DNA of 5,254 bases from Clostridia bacterium. GTDB taxonomy: Bacteria; Bacillota; Clostridia; Oscillospirales; Acutalibacteraceae. The notes beneath the pieces are model-generated. The model was given only the letters and a program-made list of their open reading frames with translations, did not search any database and was not told where the DNA came from. Shown here piece by piece: positions 4,147 to 5,254 of the stretch. The position numbers and the translations under genes are program-made. The stretch is taken from the NCBI GenBank assembly GCA_900767015.1, contig CAAFXQ010000271.1, forward strand, positions 1 through 5,254, given 5' to 3'. Within the stretch, counting starts at the first letter, position 1. Each line of letters begins with the position of its first letter.

Positions 4147-5254
4147 TAGCCGCTTCCCTGTGACTGCGCCGACTTTTCAGCCTGATTCTCACACTGTCGC
4201 CGATTAAAAAAAGTGCACACATCGCAAGAAGCCCTAATGAGACCGGAAGAAATTCCGGTTTTTTTGCGCTTATGTTGTCGTAGTTGAGTTTGATAACAGC
4301 CGTATCGGGACAAAAAATGTTTATAAGTAAGCTGCAGATAACGCAGGCTAAGGCGCCGCAAATGATCCTGCCAGTCACAAAATATTTATAATTGAGACGA
4401 AGCTTTATTATCCCGGGCATAACCTGACAATGAACACAAAAGCCGCTCCAGCTTATAATACCGGCTACAACGCTTATCGGAAAAGTACCGACAGCCCGGT
4501 AACATCCGTTTGTCACTTCGAGTATGCAATCAAGAAAAAGAGCAAAGCCCTCAGACAGTCCGGCTATCTGAAGAAGAGAAGAAATCGTGGAAAACACGAT
4601 GACCCAGCCGCAGATCATCAGAACCGAGTTGGTGCTTTTTGATACTGCCGCAACGAGTGACTGCGAAAGTCTCGGATAGTCAGTAATCCTAACCGATTCC
4701 GCTTCATCTTCAGGAATAACCATAAATCTTGTCAAAATTCCGAGGATAACCGAGGAAAGCGTAACGGAAGCGAAAAGAATCACGCCGATGGTCTGTGAAC
4801 CGAGCATCTGTACTCCGACGCAGCTGATGACAAAAGCAGGTCCGGGATTGACGCAGAATAATAAAAGACGCTGTCCCTGTGATTTCGTGATTTTTTCATT
4901 TTCATAAAGCTGTCTGACAAGCTCAGCTCCGACGGGAAATCCGCTTATCAGCGACAGGAAAATAACGGAACCGGTACAGCTTGGCTGTCGGAAAAGAAAA
5001 TAGGTCAGTTTTCCGGATATCCGATCGAGCTTTGACGTGAGGCTGCTCTGAACAAGAAAGCTTGAAATCACCATAAAAGGAAAAAGGGAGGGTATGACCG
5101 TTCTGAAGCACAGTTCCAATCCGTTTCTTACCCCGTTTGCGCTTTGCGAAGGGTAAATCAGTGTTACGGCCGCCAAAGTGAATACGGCAAACACACAAAT
5201 GCAGTATTTCAGCACGATTTTTAAACTCGAAACCGATTGAACAGCTTTTTTGTT
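4133..5254 (-). CDS. ylbJ: YlbJ-family sporulation integral membrane protein (start probably outside window)
   Basis: This is a polytopic membrane protein of the YlbJ family (nucleoside-recognition/Gate domain). In Bacillus subtilis ylbJ is expressed in the mother cell under sigma-E and is needed for resistant spores; its transport substrate is unsettled. Counting from GTG 5215 as residue 1, the family blocks seen are a first membrane helix (5-20), RTVIPSLFPFMVISSF (38-53), SGFPVGAELV (91-100), NPGPAFVISCVG (123-134), LEVTNG (232-237) and SGFCVHCQV (257-265), then two C-terminal helices and a basic tail. GTG 5215 has no Shine-Dalgarno, and the frame stays open for 13 more codons to the window edge, so the real start is probably just beyond it. 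If the GTG is used, the protein is 360 residues. Regulation cannot be read because the upstream region is missing. A plus-strand terminator lies inside the gene at 4242-4265. Confidence 0.88.
   Translation of the reverse strand, partial: NKKAVQSVSSLKIVLKYCICVFAVFTLAAVTLIYPSQSANGVRNGLELCFRTVIPSLFPFMVISSFLVQSSLTSKLDRISGKLTYFLFRQPSCTGSVIFLSLISGFPVGAELVRQLYENEKITKSQGQRLLLFCVNPGPAFVISCVGVQMLGSQTIGVILFASVTLSSVILGILTRFMVIPEDEAESVRITDYPRLSQSLVAAVSKSTNSVLMICGWVIVFSTISSLLQIAGLSEGFALFLDCILEVTNGCYRAVGTFPISVVAGIISWSGFCVHCQVMPGIIKLRLNYKYFVTGRIICGALACVICSLLINIFCPDTAVIKLNYDNISAKKPEFLPVSLGLLAMCALFLIGDSVRIRLKSRRSHREAAIEKI
4242..4265 (+). terminator. Plus-strand terminator-like hairpin inside the ylbJ-like gene
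   Basis: On the plus strand ACCGGAA (4242-4248) pairs perfectly with TTCCGGT (4253-4259) around a GAAA tetraloop. Seven T residues follow immediately (4259-4265, the first shared with the stem). This is textbook intrinsic-terminator form but lies antisense within the coding sequence, opposite the residues AKKPEFLPV. It is the first good plus-strand terminator after the methyltransferase gene, about 400 bases beyond its stop. It may be real or a by-product of the codons. Confidence 0.5.

Noticed and set aside
4430..4642. Plus-strand open frame opposite the ylbJ-like gene
   Set aside because: No ribosome binding site and no family resemblance; the minus strand holds conserved YlbJ blocks here.
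4953..4965. GACAGGAAAATAA also found at 1966-1978 near the inverted repeat
   Set aside because: The copy is inside the ylbJ-like coding sequence and follows from its codons; a single A-rich match does not make a dispersed repeat.

Overview
The window looks like a chromosomal segment of a low-to-mid GC, spore-forming Firmicute, probably a gut-type clostridium of the Oscillospiraceae/Ruminococcus kind. The reasons are a YlbJ-type sporulation membrane protein, a long-form hibernation factor, GGAG-type ribosome binding sites, and TTGAAA/TATAAT-like promoters, several with a TGn extension. The lineage is an inference from gene content and style, not from a search. I see no phage, IS, CRISPR, tRNA, rRNA or recognisable riboswitch.

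Layout. (1) Positions 2-730 (+) hold the C-terminal 242 residues of a sensor histidine kinase; its N-terminal sensor part lies left of the window. (2) Converging on it at 747-1865 (-) is a calcineurin-like metallophosphoesterase. The two genes share a compact hairpin terminator at 710-755 whose left arm is the last codons of the kinase. (3) A divergent, AT-rich regulatory region (1866-2119) carries the phosphoesterase promoter on the minus strand, a 14-bp inverted repeat, and the promoter and leader of hpf on the plus strand. (4) hpf (2120-2650, +) encodes long hibernation-promoting factor. (5) A terminator follows hpf, with a promoter for the next gene packed into the same 63 bases. (6) An RlmL/YpsC-type THUMP RNA methyltransferase runs at 2729-3844 (+). 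(7) Six bases beyond it, converging, is a 71-residue four-cysteine protein (3851-4066, -). (8) Upstream of that on the same strand is a YlbJ-family membrane protein (4133 to the right edge, -), whose true start probably lies just outside the window.

How the genes relate: hpf and the methyltransferase both act on the ribosome and sit in tandem, but each seems to have its own promoter. The other genes look like independent housekeeping, signalling and sporulation functions. I do not see an undescribed multi-gene system. The most interesting signals are in the non-coding architecture: a promoter whose start point falls inside the preceding terminator's stem, a good plus-strand terminator inside the ylbJ-like gene that may end a long methyltransferase 3' UTR antisense to the small cysteine gene, and the inverted repeat upstream of hpf. 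Three of the longest open frames begin at TTG or GTG codons that are really promoter or Shine-Dalgarno sequence; I have moved those starts and explained why.
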